Source: DASWVC01 sp036401335 (GTDB lineage Bacteria > Verrucomicrobiota > Verrucomicrobiia > Chthoniobacterales > JAFAMB01). From it: a stretch of 6,688 bases of DNA. A program made the position numbers and the translations under genes. Every line of letters starts with the position of its first letter. Position 1 is the first letter of the stretch. Below are positions 1 to 6,083 of the stretch, piece by piece. Where the stretch lies: NCBI GenBank assembly GCA_036401335.1, contig DASWVC010000341.1, positions 1 to 6,688 on the forward strand. The letters are read 5' to 3'. The notes beneath the pieces were generated by a model, which saw only the letters and a program-made list of their open reading frames with translations, did not search any database and was not told the DNA's origin.

Positions 1-25
1 ACTCAGCCGCTTTCCTGGTTAATTT

Positions 26-715
26 CTACGGTTTTTTTGCCGGGCTTGAGGCAGGGAAACCACCTGGTTTCGTGGTCGTTGCGGGAGTGTTTGCGCCCGT
101 TGCAGGGCCGGACGGGCGTTGGGCCAATCCCGGTGTGGCCGCGGGGCGGTTGGCATTGAGCTTACTCACCACCGATTCGCTGAAATCGAAGGTGTCGCGG
201 GAGAACACCAGCACCGGCACGCCAAAATTCAAGCTTTGACCGGATTTATCAAAAACCAGGTCGAAGTTTTGGGCTTTTACCTGATCGTTCACCACCCGCA
301 TGATCTCCTCAATGATGCCCTGGCGCATCCGGTTGACCTGTTCCTGAAGCTGTTTCTCCCGCGTGGATCGAAACTCGCCAATCTCTTTTTCCAGCCCTTT
401 CGTCTCCGCAATTTTGGAGTCCCGCTCCTGGCCTTTCTGGTCTTTACTGGCGGTGCTCAACTCGGGCTTGTTCATTTCCTCGTTGAGTTTGTTGATGGAA
501 TCCAAGTTCTTTTTGTAGATGTCCATCCGGCCATCCAGCTCCTCTTTGTAGGCTTTTTGAGCGTCGCCCAGCTTCTCTTCTGCCTCCCTCGTCTTGTAAT
601 AGGCGGTAAAAACTTTTTGCATGTCGATCGTGCCGACTTTGACTTCCGCCTCGGCCCGGGCGGCTAATGCGAAGGTGGCGGCAAATGCCGCCACGAGGGA
701 TAACGCTTTCTTCAT
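26..715 (-). CDS. ompH: OmpH/Skp-family periplasmic chaperone
   Basis: Complete 229-residue protein of the OmpH/Skp family, which holds unfolded outer-membrane proteins in the periplasm and passes them to the BAM complex. Residues 1-23 look like a signal peptide: a KK pair, then an alanine-rich hydrophobic core ending ARAEA. The mature part opens with VKVGTIDMQKVF (25-36), the usual first strand of the family. A long charged helical stretch (about 37-150, rich in K, E, Q and R) is predicted coiled coil and forms the tentacles. FDLVFDKSG (151-159) returns to the body strand. Residues about 189-229 add a Pro/Ala/Thr/Gly-rich tail that short classical Skp proteins lack. The ATG at 715 is the only start that leaves a proper signal peptide; no Shine-Dalgarno motif precedes it. 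It follows bamA on the same strand after 69 bp, so co-transcription is likely. On the minus strand past its stop, AGGAAAG (positions 15-9) could be the ribosome site of a further gene outside the window. Confidence 0.9.
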   Translation of the reverse strand: MKKALSLVAAFAATFALAARAEAEVKVGTIDMQKVFTAYYKTREAEEKLGDAQKAYKEELDGRMDIYKKNLDSINKLNEEMNKPELSTASKDQKGQERDSKIAETKGLEKEIGEFRSTREKQLQEQVNRMRQGIIEEIMRVVNDQVKAQNFDLVFDKSGQSLNFGVPVLVFSRDTFDFSESVVSKLNANRPAATPGLAQRPSGPATGANTPATTTKPGGFPASSPAKKP

Positions 716-723
716 AGGGTAAA

Positions 724-729
724 CTTATA
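724..729 (-). promoter_or_regulatory. possible -10 element close to ompH start
   Basis: On the minus strand TATAAG lies 8 nt before the ompH ATG. It resembles a -10 hexamer, but no good -35 box is seen 16-18 nt further upstream. If real, transcription would begin almost at the ATG and give a leaderless mRNA, which would fit the missing Shine-Dalgarno site. Chance occurrence in this slightly AT-rich gap is quite possible. Confidence 0.2.
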
Positions 730-784
730 CTTCTTACAGAGAGGGGTTAGAGTTTCAGATGAGACCAACGAGATAAAGATTCGT

Positions 785-3187
785 TCAAAATTGGTACCCC
801 ACGCTGAATTGGAATCGGCCGGTGGAACCATTGAAGCGATCGCTCTGGAGCGGGATGCCGTAGTCAAGCCGAAGCGGCCCGATCGGAAGGTCGAGGCGAA
901 CGCCAAAACCAAAATCTGAATTCACGTTGTTAAAACTGTAGTCCCAGGCCGCCGCGTTCACGAAACCAACGTCGTAGAACACTGCTGCGCGGACGCGTTC
1001 CACTATGGGGACGGTGTACTCCACTGTGAAACGAAAGAGCGAATCACCCCCGATGGGGTCACCGCTGGCGTCCTTCGGTCCCACGTAACGGTATTTGAAC
1101 CCGCGCAAGGTACTGGCACCGCCAAGGTAGAGTCGATCAAAAATCGGTACCCCGCGATTGCCACTGTAACTGTCAACCCCGGCCAGTTCGCCGTTGAACA
1201 GCAGGATGGTGTCAAAAGGCAGGTGAAAATATTGCGCTGCATCCAGATCAAACCCGTAGATATCCACGTCACCCCCCAAGGGGCCGCCCGCAACGTACGT
1301 GCTGAAATCCACGCGCGTGCCTTTGCGGGTAAGAAAAGCGCTGTCCCGCTTGTCGTAAGTCAAGCTTGCGGTAACACGGCTTTCCAACAGGTTCCCCTCT
1401 TGGCTGATAACGGTTGGATCGGTCGTTGTGACATCGTAAATGTCAATGTCTTCCAACTGGTACGTCAATTTAGCCGCCAAGAAATTTGTGATTGGCTTTC
1501 GCAGAAAAATGTTAAACCCATATTCCCGCTCGTTGTAAACGTCGCTCTGGTATTGAAGATCGCGGTAGAACGCGGTGCCGCCGAGTGCCAGCCTTTGGTC
1601 GAGAAAATAGGGTTCAGTCAACGAAAGCTCGACGTCTTTTTGCTGCGTCCCCAACTGCACGCGCAACCGGAACTTTTCACCGCCACCGGTAAAGGTCCGC
1701 CAGTTGGTGATGTCGAAATTACCCTGGGAGAGTTCACCGAATCCGACCAACCCGTCCGTCGACGAAAAACCGGCTCCGAAATTAAGTGATCCCGTGCGTT
1801 TTTCCGTGACAACCACGTTCAGGTCTTTGCGTCCCGGCACGTTCGTATCGCTCGCGTAAGTGTCGACCTTTTCAAAGAATTGCAGACCTTCCAAACGCTT
1901 CTTGCTGATTTCCACCCGCACGGTGTCAAACACGTCGCCCGGGGCCAGCACCAACTCCCGCCGGATCACCTTGTCCTTCGTCCGCGTATTGCCGCTGATG
2001 TTGATGCGTTCTACGTAGGACTGAACACCTTCCACGATTTTGTAATGAAGATTCACCAAACCGGGGCCACCCGGTGTGGTTTCCACATTGACCTTCGCAT
2101 CCGCGTAACCCGCCACCCCGTAGGCGTCTTCGACCGCCTTGATGTCCTTCTGCAGTTTGTCCGGCGAAAAAACCTGGCCTTCGGTGTCTTTCAATACTTT
2201 GCGGAAATTGGGTTCAGTGACCACCTGCAAGCCCTCCACGGAGACGGTGCCAACGCGGTATTGGCCGCCTTCGACGATGTAGATGGTGATATCGACGTCT
2301 TTCTTGTTGCCTACCCGATCGATGCGGACATCGGTCACCTGCACGTCGGAATAGCCGTTATTCTGGTACAGTTCCTTAATTTTTTGAACGTCATCGTCCA
2401 GTTGGCGGCTGCTTAAACGCCCGGCACCGGTCAGGAACCCAAGGATGTTGTGCGGCTTGGTCGTCATTTCCTTGCGCAAGCGCGACGTCTTCAGGGCATA
2501 GTTGCCGACGAAATTGAGCCGGCGCACAACCGCCTTGGTGCCCTCACTGATGGAGAAAGTCACCGAAGCCGTTCCGCGATCCTCATTCACGTTGGTCTTG
2601 TATTGCACGTCGGCGTCCGGAAACCCCCGTTTCTGGTAAAGCTCCACCACTTTTTGCCGGGCTTGCTCCAGTTGTTGTTCGTCGAGTGGAGCGTTGATTT
2701 TCAGGTTGAGTTCCCGTCGGATTCGGCGCTGTTTGACGCTCTCCGCACCTTGGATGTAGATTTCTGAAAGGGTCACGCGTGTTTGCACGACGACAATGAC
2801 TTTTACCCCGTCAGGCAGACTCTCCCCGTAAATACGGACGTTGGTGACCAAACCGGTGCTGTACAGGCTGCGCACGTCATCTTCCACCGTCGTTTCCGAA
2901 TACGGTTGGCCGACGGTGGTTTTCATGTTCGACAGAATCCGCTGGCGGCTCAGGGTGGCGGGACCGGCGTACTGAATTTCAATCTGGCGCACAATCGGGG
3001 CCTGCTGCCTCGCAGCCGCCTGGGGGGGCCCCCCGGGCGGTGGCTGGGGCGGGACGCCGGCTGGTGACTGGGCGGCAGCCCGGTCCGGTACCGGACCAGG
3101 TTGCTGTTGAGCTTGTACCATTGAAATCTGCAGTGCCATCGCCGCAAATACCAGGCGAACGCAACTGAGCGGAGACAGACAATTCAT
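785..3187 (-). CDS. bamA: BamA outer-membrane protein assembly factor
   Basis: Complete 800-residue Omp85/BamA protein, the central subunit of the BAM complex that folds beta-barrel proteins into the outer membrane. Residues 1-26 form a signal peptide (core VRLVFAAMALQI, end VQA). Residues about 27-64 are an unusual Gln/Pro/Ala/Gly-rich linker. Five POTRA domains follow, at about 65-137, 138-216, 217-307, 308-387 and 388-466; repeated features include LYxxGL/F-type helices (LYSTGL, LYQKRGF, LYQNNGY) and closing VEG/SEG turns. The C-terminal barrel covers about 467-800, with the conserved L6-loop motif LRGF (694-697) and a terminal Phe (VGYQF), the outer-membrane beta signal. The length is close to E. 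coli BamA. The frame stays open to a TTG at 3250, but the ATG at 3187 was chosen because it puts the signal peptide at the N terminus. Neither start has a clear Shine-Dalgarno site. ompH lies directly downstream, as in many Gram-negative genomes. Confidence 0.96.
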   Translation of the reverse strand: MNCLSPLSCVRLVFAAMALQISMVQAQQQPGPVPDRAAAQSPAGVPPQPPPGGPPQAAARQQAPIVRQIEIQYAGPATLSRQRILSNMKTTVGQPYSETTVEDDVRSLYSTGLVTNVRIYGESLPDGVKVIVVVQTRVTLSEIYIQGAESVKQRRIRRELNLKINAPLDEQQLEQARQKVVELYQKRGFPDADVQYKTNVNEDRGTASVTFSISEGTKAVVRRLNFVGNYALKTSRLRKEMTTKPHNILGFLTGAGRLSSRQLDDDVQKIKELYQNNGYSDVQVTDVRIDRVGNKKDVDITIYIVEGGQYRVGTVSVEGLQVVTEPNFRKVLKDTEGQVFSPDKLQKDIKAVEDAYGVAGYADAKVNVETTPGGPGLVNLHYKIVEGVQSYVERINISGNTRTKDKVIRRELVLAPGDVFDTVRVEISKKRLEGLQFFEKVDTYASDTNVPGRKDLNVVVTEKRTGSLNFGAGFSSTDGLVGFGELSQGNFDITNWRTFTGGGEKFRLRVQLGTQQKDVELSLTEPYFLDQRLALGGTAFYRDLQYQSDVYNEREYGFNIFLRKPITNFLAAKLTYQLEDIDIYDVTTTDPTVISQEGNLLESRVTASLTYDKRDSAFLTRKGTRVDFSTYVAGGPLGGDVDIYGFDLDAAQYFHLPFDTILLFNGELAGVDSYSGNRGVPIFDRLYLGGASTLRGFKYRYVGPKDASGDPIGGDSLFRFTVEYTVPIVERVRAAVFYDVGFVNAAAWDYSFNNVNSDFGFGVRLDLPIGPLRLDYGIPLQSDRFNGSTGRFQFSVGYQF
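3082..3097. repeat. 16-bp perfect palindrome inside bamA linker
   Basis: GGTCCGGTACCGGACC reads the same on both strands. It lies in the codons for the Gln/Pro-rich linker of BamA (encoding around GPVPDR, residues 31-36). About 50 bp away, at 3022-3034, a run of seven G is followed by six C, also self-complementary. Both may be by-products of Pro/Gly codon use in a GC-rich genome; no function is claimed. Confidence 0.6.
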
Positions 3188-3228
3188 AAGCGAGGGAGTC
3201 AGAACGAGAAACGAAACGAATGGCGGGT

Positions 3229-3257
3229 ATTGATGACGATCACGCCGCAAAGGTCAA
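3229..3257 (-). promoter_or_regulatory. candidate promoter for bamA-ompH
   Basis: On the minus strand TTGACC (3257-3252) matches a sigma-70-type -35 box in five of six positions. After a 17-nt spacer comes ATCAAT (3234-3229), which is only a weak -10 box (three of six matches). It would leave a leader of about 35-40 nt before the bamA ATG at 3187. The 218-bp gap after mqnC is long enough for bamA to have its own promoter. Spacing supports the call; the poor -10 box weakens it. Confidence 0.35.
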
Positions 3258-3306
3258 TAGAAAACCCGTTGCGCGGCCGCGGCTCCGGCACCGCGCGATT
3301 GACCTT
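3250..3306. repeat. 9-bp inverted repeat upstream of bamA
   Basis: AAGGTCAAT (3250-3258) and ATTGACCTT (3298-3306) are perfect inverted copies separated by 39 bp. The left arm covers the proposed -35 box of bamA, so the pair could be a two-site operator. It could also be chance. The bases between the arms are GC-rich, with self-complementary stretches such as GCGGCCGC. Confidence 0.4.
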
Positions 3307-3405
3307 CAGCGCACCGCCGGAGATGCCGGCACAAATACGTCGGCAGCCCCCAGTATTCAAGTCACGCAGCCGGAAGGGTCCGATGAACTGCCACGAGGAA
3401 AGTCG

Positions 3406-4500
3406 CTAACCCGGGAGAAGGTCGTACCAGTTGTTCCGCGTGCGCGGTTCGTAACCCGCCTCTCCGATGAGGTGTTCAATTTCTGCACGATTGAGACAAA
3501 ATGAAGTGCCGGCGCTGCTCACCACGTTTTCTTCCATCATCACCGACCCAAAGTCGTTTGCACCGTACCTGAGGGCGAGTTGGCCAATGCGCGGTCCCTG
3601 GGTAACCCAGGAACTCTGTAAATTTTCGAAATTGTCCAAAAAAATACGAGAGAGCGCCTGCATCCTCAGGTACTCGGCGGAACCGACGGGCGTGGCTTTC
3701 AAAACCACGTTTTCCGGTTGGAAAGTCCAGCAGATAAACGCGGAAAAGCCATGCGTCTCATCCTGCAGCTCGCGCAGGCGTTCCAGGTGCTCAATCCGGT
3801 CTTCCACCGTCTCCACGTGACCGAACATCATGGTTGCGCTGCTTTTCAGGCCTTCTTCGTGGGCAATTCGCATCACCTCAAGCCACTGCCCGGTATCGCA
3901 TTTCAACGGCGAAATCCGCTTCCGCACACGGTCTACCAGAATTTCTCCCCCACCGCCCGGGATGGAACCCAGGCCCGCGTTTTTGAATCGGACAATCACC
4001 TCGCGAAGGGGCATTTGGAACACCTCGGCAAAATGGTTGAACTCCGGCGGGCTGAAGGCATGCAGGTTGATCTGCGGGTACTTCTCCCGAAGGTGCCCGA
4101 GCAGGTCGAGGTAATGATCAATGCCCAGCCTGGGGTGATGACCGCCTTGCATCAACACCTGGACGCCACCAATTGCAACCAACTCGTCCAGTTTCTGATC
4201 GATCTGTTCGTGGGTCAGCACGTAATGATCGGCGTCGCGTTCGGTCCGGTAAAAGGCGCAAAACTTGCAATACACGTTGCAAACGTTCGTGTAGTTGATG
4301 TTGCGGTCGACAATGTAGGTGACGATCTCGTTTCCGCGCCCCCCGTAAGCTTCCCGCTTCGCGCTATTCCGCCGGAAATCAGCCAGCGCACCCAGCTCTG
4401 GCAGGGGGAACCGGTACAACTCCAAGGCGTCCACACGCGTAATTCTCTCTCCGGAAAGGACCTTGTCGACTACGTCGGTCTCGGCGGCGATGACATTCAT
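3406..4500 (-). CDS. mqnC: Cyclic dehypoxanthinyl futalosine synthase (radical SAM)
   Basis: Complete 364-residue radical SAM enzyme of the futalosine menaquinone pathway. MqnC cyclises dehypoxanthine futalosine to the cyclic form, the spiro product later processed by MqnD. The iron-sulfur binding CX3CX2C motif is C74, C78 and C81 in NVCNVYCKFCAFYR. Further family signatures are VLMQGGHHP (115-123), LHAFSPPEFNH (146-156), IPGGGGEILVDRVR (180-193), ATMMFGHVET (222-231), SWVTQG (297-302) and the C-terminal GANDFGSVMMEENVV (313-327). The related MqnE and CofG/CofH enzymes share the fold, but this combination and the length fit MqnC best. The ATG at 4500 was chosen over one at 4539 because GGGAGA lies just upstream of it and the protein then has the usual length. 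It is transcribed away from ruvB. No other menaquinone gene is visible, so the pathway must be scattered or lie outside the window. Confidence 0.94.
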   Translation of the reverse strand: MNVIAAETDVVDKVLSGERITRVDALELYRFPLPELGALADFRRNSAKREAYGGRGNEIVTYIVDRNINYTNVCNVYCKFCAFYRTERDADHYVLTHEQIDQKLDELVAIGGVQVLMQGGHHPRLGIDHYLDLLGHLREKYPQINLHAFSPPEFNHFAEVFQMPLREVIVRFKNAGLGSIPGGGGEILVDRVRKRISPLKCDTGQWLEVMRIAHEEGLKSSATMMFGHVETVEDRIEHLERLRELQDETHGFSAFICWTFQPENVVLKATPVGSAEYLRMQALSRIFLDNFENLQSSWVTQGPRIGQLALRYGANDFGSVMMEENVVSSAGTSFCLNRAEIEHLIGEAGYEPRTRNNWYDLLPG

Positions 4501-4651
4501 TGGTTCTCCCAGGTTAGGACAAAATGGTGCAGTCCTCAACCGCCTCCTGTTTTCCAGGCCGTGGAACCAGCGGCGTCGAGCAGAACGGGTTGTGTTCCGC
4601 TTCAGTTCATGCGTTCTTTAAGGCCCGGAAACCTTCGCCCGGGTTCATGCC
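4501..4651. other. divergent mqnC-ruvB intergenic region
   Basis: These 151 bp separate the divergent starts of mqnC and ruvB and must contain at least the ruvB promoter and probably that of mqnC. I see no convincing -35/-10 pair on either strand. A short inverted repeat, CCCGG (4624-4628) with CCGGG (4639-4643), lies just before the ruvB GTG. No SOS-box-like CTG-N10-CAG motif was noticed. Confidence 0.5.
4505..4510 (-). promoter_or_regulatory. ribosome binding site of mqnC
   Basis: On the minus strand GGGAGA precedes the ATG at 4500 by 4 nt (GGGAGAACCAATG). This is the only clear Shine-Dalgarno motif before any gene of the window, and it decides the start codon: the in-frame ATG at 4539 has nothing similar. 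Confidence 0.65.
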
Positions 4652-5668
4652 GTGCCCGACAACTACTTCAAACAGACTTTGGAGAACCCCAAGAACACCT
4701 TTGACCTTTCCCTGCGCCCGCCGCTGTTCAGTGAATTTCAAGGCCAGGCAGCGGTCCGTGAACGTCTTGAGCTGATGGTCGAGGCGGCCAAAGGACGCGG
4801 CGATGTCCTTGAGCACGTGCTGCTCATCGGCCCGCCGGGACTCGGCAAGACCACCCTCGCCTACATCCTGGCTAACTCCATGGGCACAAACATCCGTAGC
4901 ACGAGCGGACCCATGATCGAGCGGGCCGGCGATTTGGCCGGAATTCTGACGACGCTCGAGCGCGGCGACATCCTTTTCATCGACGAGATTCACCGGTTGC
5001 AGGCGACGATCGAGGAATACCTCTACCCGGCTATGGAAGATTTCCGCCTCGACATCATCATCGATCAAGGACCGAACGCACGCAGTGTCCGGCTCAATCT
5101 GCCGAAGTTCACGCTCGTTGGAGCTACCACCAGGGCCGGGCTGATCAGTTCGCCGTTGCGGTCCCGGTTTGGCATGACCACCCGCCTCAACTACTATGGA
5201 GTGCCGGAGCTGACCCAGATCGTGGAGCGCAGTGCCGGGCTGATCCAGGTGGCCATCGACGCGAAAGGTGCGACCGAAATCGCGGCCCGCTCCAGGGGGA
5301 CGCCGCGCATTGCCAACAACCTTTTGCGTTGGGTCCGAGACTTCGCGCAGGTCCGAGCCAAAGGCAACATTGACCAGGAGACCGCCGACCGGGCATTACG
5401 CATGCTCGACATTGACGACGACGGCATCGACGAGATGGACAAACGGATTCTGGAAGCTTTAGTGGTCCGTTTCCAAGGCGGCCCCGTCGGCATCAGCTCG
5501 CTCGCGGTGGCCGTGGGGGAAGATCCCGGCAGCGTCGAAGAAGTGAATGAACCTTACCTGATCCAGGAGGGGTACATCAAACGGACTCCCCAGGGCCGGG
5601 TAGCCATGCCCAAGACCTACCAGAAACTCGGGATGACCGCTCCCCGCGCCCAAGGCGACCTGCTCTGA
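4652..5668 (+). CDS. ruvB: RuvB Holliday-junction DNA helicase
   Basis: Complete 338-residue RuvB, the AAA+ motor that forms hexameric rings with RuvA and drives branch migration of Holliday junctions during recombination and repair. The N-terminal LRPPLFSEFQGQ (21-32) is the family entry motif. Walker A is GPPGLGKTT (60-68) and Walker B is LFIDEIH (108-114). Sensor 1 is GATTRAG (157-163). SPLRSRFG (167-174) carries the arginine finger at R170, and RGTPRI (215-220) carries sensor 2 at R219. The C-terminal winged-helix DNA-binding domain covers about 262-327, with the typical EPYLIQEGYIKRTPQGR (300-316). All key residues are present and the length is normal. The start is GTG at 4652: an in-frame TAA lies at 4619-4621, no ATG follows before the conserved domain, and no Shine-Dalgarno site is visible. 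ruvA and ruvC are not adjacent, so the classical ruvCAB cluster is split in this genome or completed elsewhere. Confidence 0.97.
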   Translation: MPDNYFKQTLENPKNTFDLSLRPPLFSEFQGQAAVRERLELMVEAAKGRGDVLEHVLLIGPPGLGKTTLAYILANSMGTNIRSTSGPMIERAGDLAGILTTLERGDILFIDEIHRLQATIEEYLYPAMEDFRLDIIIDQGPNARSVRLNLPKFTLVGATTRAGLISSPLRSRFGMTTRLNYYGVPELTQIVERSAGLIQVAIDAKGATEIAARSRGTPRIANNLLRWVRDFAQVRAKGNIDQETADRALRMLDIDDDGIDEMDKRILEALVVRFQGGPVGISSLAVAVGEDPGSVEEVNEPYLIQEGYIKRTPQGRVAMPKTYQKLGMTAPRAQGDLL

Positions 5669-5676
5669 GAGGGTGA

Positions 5677-5708
5677 CGGGGTATCGGAGCGTCGGAGTAA
5701 CGGGGCAA
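5677..5708 (+). repeat. 8-bp quasi-tandem array
   Basis: Four successive 8-bp units, CGGGGTAT, CGGAGCGT, CGGAGTAA and CGGGGCAA, begin 9 nt after the ruvB stop codon. The core is CGGRG. The first unit plus the start of the next gives CGGGGTATCGG, an 11-base word found again at 5832-5842 and, inverted, at 6039-6049. This links the array to the hairpin repeats further downstream. Confidence 0.6.
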
Positions 5709-5760
5709 TGGCACGAAGATAAGGGCCTTTATGCTGCAAAGAGGCACCGGATCGAGCGGC

Positions 5761-5800
5761 GGCCCGCTAGGGTCGGCGGTCCCTCGCCGACCAAAGCGCG
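5761..5800 (+). repeat. palindromic repeat unit A (REP-like)
   Basis: This unit opens with GGCCCGCTAGGG and contains a perfect hairpin: GGTCGGCG (5771-5778), loop GTCCCT, then CGCCGACC (5785-5792). Its length is set by the next unit, which starts exactly 40 bp later with nearly the same bases. Positions 5768-5792 recur exactly, inverted, at 6049-6073. Confidence 0.8.
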
Positions 5801-5847
5801 GGCCCGGTAGGGCGGCGAGTCCCTTCGCCGCCGGGGTATCGGGGTGG
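5801..5847 (+). repeat. palindromic repeat unit B (REP-like)
   Basis: This unit opens with GGCCCGGTAGGG and contains a perfect hairpin: GGCGGCGA (5811-5818), loop GTCCCT (5819-5824), then TCGCCGCC (5825-5832). The tail GGGGTATCGGG follows. The loop and flanks equal those of units A and C, but five of eight stem pairs differ. In each case both partners have changed, so the stem is still fully paired. Confidence 0.8.
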
Positions 5848-5867
5848 CAACGCAGCCCCCGTCGCAC

Positions 5868-5881
5868 CCCCTGGGCAGGGG
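5868..5881 (+). repeat. short hairpin
   Basis: CCCCT (5868-5872), loop GGGC, AGGGG (5877-5881): a perfect 5-bp stem between unit B and the next hairpin. It is short enough to be chance in GC-rich sequence, and is listed because it adds to the dense run of palindromes. Confidence 0.4.
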
Positions 5882-5893
5882 AGGTTGACCTTA

Positions 5894-5922
5894 TCCGCCG
5901 GCCTTCCTTTCCGGTCGGCGGA
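5894..5922 (+). repeat. hairpin with 10-bp stem
   Basis: TCCGCCGGCC (5894-5903) pairs with GGTCGGCGGA (5913-5922), with one G-T pair and a 9-nt pyrimidine loop (TTCCTTTCC). The stem shares the word GTCGGCGG with units A and C, but the loop and flanks are different, so it may be a diverged relative or a separate structure. Confidence 0.6.
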
Positions 5923-5932
5923 GAGAACCAAA

Positions 5933-6000
5933 CCGGCCCCCGAGCGTCACGGAAAGCGAAATGGCGGTGCCCAAACGCTCTCCGGGAGGGGTCGGGCCGG
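5933..6000 (+). repeat. nested stem-loop, about 68 bp
   Basis: The outer arms CCGGCCC (5933-5939) and GGGCCGG (5994-6000) enclose inner arms GAGCGT (5942-5947) and ACGCTC (5975-5980). The core contains AAAGCGAAATGG and a possible third short stem, CAC with GTG. The right side has a 13-nt unpaired stretch. It lies between units B and C and is unlike them in sequence. Confidence 0.5.
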
Positions 6001-6036
6001 TCCAGGCGACCTTGGCGTCCCATCCCCCTGCGTCCA

Positions 6037-6083
6037 TCCCGATACCCCGGTCGGCGAGGGACCGCCGACCCTACCGGGGGCCC
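6037..6083 (-). repeat. palindromic repeat unit C, inverted copy
   Basis: Read on the minus strand, this copy runs CCCGGTAGGG, a stem identical to unit A with loop GTCCCT, then GGGGTATCGGG and ATGG. Its flanks match unit B, while its stem matches unit A. The 25 bases at 6049-6073 are an exact inverted copy of 5768-5792, with 256 bp between them. A pair of inverted palindromes like this is the arrangement of a REPIN; it could also mark the ends of a small non-autonomous element. Confidence 0.8.

Noticed and set aside
119..667. 182-codon plus-strand frame
   Set aside because: Antisense to ompH, with no start-site support and no recognisable domain.
1223..2767. Three plus-strand frames (1223-1789, 1880-2416, 2450-2767)
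   Set aside because: All lie antisense to bamA, whose reading is unambiguous; they mirror its codon structure.
3188..3250. TTG start that would lengthen BamA by 21 residues
   Set aside because: It would put MRRDRHQYPPF before the signal peptide, has no ribosome site, and would overlap the proposed promoter. The ATG at 3187 gives a normal secreted N terminus.
4500..4540. Promoter for mqnC at TTGAGG-N17-TAACCT on the minus strand
   Set aside because: The -10 box would sit directly against the GGGAGA ribosome site, so the transcript would start within or after that site.
3718..4704. 328-codon open frame on the plus strand
   Set aside because: It lies almost entirely antisense to mqnC and runs into the ruvB start; its product has no recognisable domain, while mqnC opposite it has all family motifs. 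It is a shadow frame of GC-rich coding DNA.
4607..5068. 153-codon minus-strand frame
   Set aside because: Antisense to the conserved AAA+ core of ruvB; no domain of its own.
5771..5832. Intrinsic terminator for ruvB
   Set aside because: The hairpins are strong, but no T-run follows any of them, and they begin about 100 bp after the stop codon. Rho-dependent ending or read-through cannot be excluded.
5761..6083. CRISPR array
   Set aside because: Only two direct units exist, they adjoin with a 40-bp period and no unique spacers of constant size, and the third is inverted; there is no cas gene.
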